Made by a program: the position numbers and the translations under genes
Source of the DNA: a virus
DNA length: 37,180 bases
Direction: 5' to 3' (one strand)
Virus record (IMG/VR): IMGVR_UViG_3300045303_000020
Span: 1 to 37,180 of that record
Part shown: piece after piece, positions 36,814-37,180 of the stretch
Layout: the number at the start of each line of letters is the position of its first letter
Position numbering within the stretch: the first letter of the stretch is position 1
Notes under the pieces: generated by a model
Database searches by the model: none
Told to the model about the DNA's origin: nothing
The model's input: only the letters and a program-made list of their open reading frames with translations

Positions 36814-37180
36814 TGGACAGCCTGTTCGCCCGGCACAAGAGCGCCGTCCTGCAGTTCAGCGGCGGCAAGGATTCGCTTGCCTGCCTGCATCTGCTGCGAC
36901 CGTGGTGGGATCAGTTCACGGTGTTGTGGTGCGACACGGGAGACTCGTTTCCCGAGACGCGGCGGCAGATGGACGTGGTGCTCGCGCTGGTGCCGCACTT
37001 CCTCGCGATCCGCAGCAATCAGCCGGCGCAGATCGAGGAAAACGGTCCGCCGTCGGACCTGTTGCCGGTGTGGGATTCGCCGCTCGGGCGGCAGATGGAT
37101 TCGTCGCGCACGCGGCGCGTGCAGACGCCGTTTTCCTGCTGCAGCACGAACATCTGGGAACCGATGGGGCAAGCGGTACG
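36813..37180 (+). CDS. PP-loop PAPS/APS reductase-like enzyme, N-terminal part (continues at position 1)
   Basis: The gene starts in TGATG at 36813 and runs off the window; the last 127 bases are already repeated at 1-127, so the gene continues at base 1 and ends at 491. The PP-loop SGGKDS is at residues 16-21 in AVLQFSGGKDSLACLHLL, followed by LWCDTGDSFPETRRQMD, the second superfamily motif. In the complete 243-residue protein a CC and a CxxC pair follow. It lies among virion genes, which is unusual for this enzyme family. The biological substrate is not known. Confidence 0.88.
   Translation, partial: MDSLFARHKSAVLQFSGGKDSLACLHLLRPWWDQFTVLWCDTGDSFPETRRQMDVVLALVPHFLAIRSNQPAQIEENGPPSDLLPVWDSPLGRQMDSSRTRRVQTPFSCCSTNIWEPMGQAV
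37054..37180. repeat. Terminal direct repeat, right copy (circular overlap)
   Basis: This copy is identical to bases 1-127. Removing one copy gives a 37,053-bp circle with an uninterrupted gene across the junction. Confidence 0.93.

Overview
The window is one complete circular genome of a temperate tailed phage. Bases 1-127 are repeated exactly at 37054-37180, so the unique circle is 37,053 bp and the gene at the right edge runs on into the left edge. GC content is high, genes are packed with 1-4 nt stop/start overlaps, and the gene families (DUF4224-integrase pair, NinB, Sak-type annealing protein, CII, DUF1376 replication protein, P22-like adaptor and hub) point to a podovirus-type phage of a high-GC proteobacterium, possibly a beta- or gammaproteobacterium. 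The host is inferred from gene families only.

Layout. (1) Late module, plus strand, 22331 through the junction to 11026: terminase small-subunit candidate, terminase large subunit, portal, IPT/TIG-domain protein, scaffold, major capsid protein, HNH endonuclease, decoration-like protein, coiled-coil protein, head-tail adaptor, P22 gp10-like hub, GNAT acetyltransferase, internal or ejection-type proteins, a PP-loop (PAPS/APS reductase-type) enzyme across the junction, two large low-complexity virion proteins, a five-gene tail fibre/adhesin array (4722-9688), three tiny genes of which two are holin-like, and two small accessory proteins. (2) Convergent gap 11027-11214, the candidate attP region. 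(3) Left operon, minus strand, 17291 down to 11215: many small phage proteins, Sak/DUF1071 annealing protein, PD-(D/E)XK exonuclease, NinB, a solo LuxR-type HTH, zinc-finger proteins, DUF4224 protein and tyrosine integrase. (4) Immunity region 17292-17962: a repressor gene between two divergent promoters whose -35/-10 spacers each contain a CCAACAnnnTGTTGG-type operator. (5) Right operon, plus strand, 17963-22278: Cro/YdaS-like HTH, CII-like activator, RHH protein, VRR-NUC nuclease, a second PP-loop enzyme, small membrane and zinc proteins, a lambda-O-like replication protein with a candidate origin in its linker, and a DnaB-type helicase.

Together the arrangement is lambdoid: the repressor probably shuts PL and PR, CII probably biases toward lysogeny, PL expresses recombination and integration genes, PR expresses replication genes, and late genes follow from about 22.3 kb. 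No endolysin, tRNA gene or CRISPR array was recognised. The most unusual points are the two different PP-loop reductase-like enzymes (one in the virion module with a CC...CxxC cysteine set), the origin-like repeats inside the replication gene, the near-leaderless PR promoter, the uniform ATGA gene junctions in the left operon, and a 40-residue membrane microprotein antisense in the tail region.
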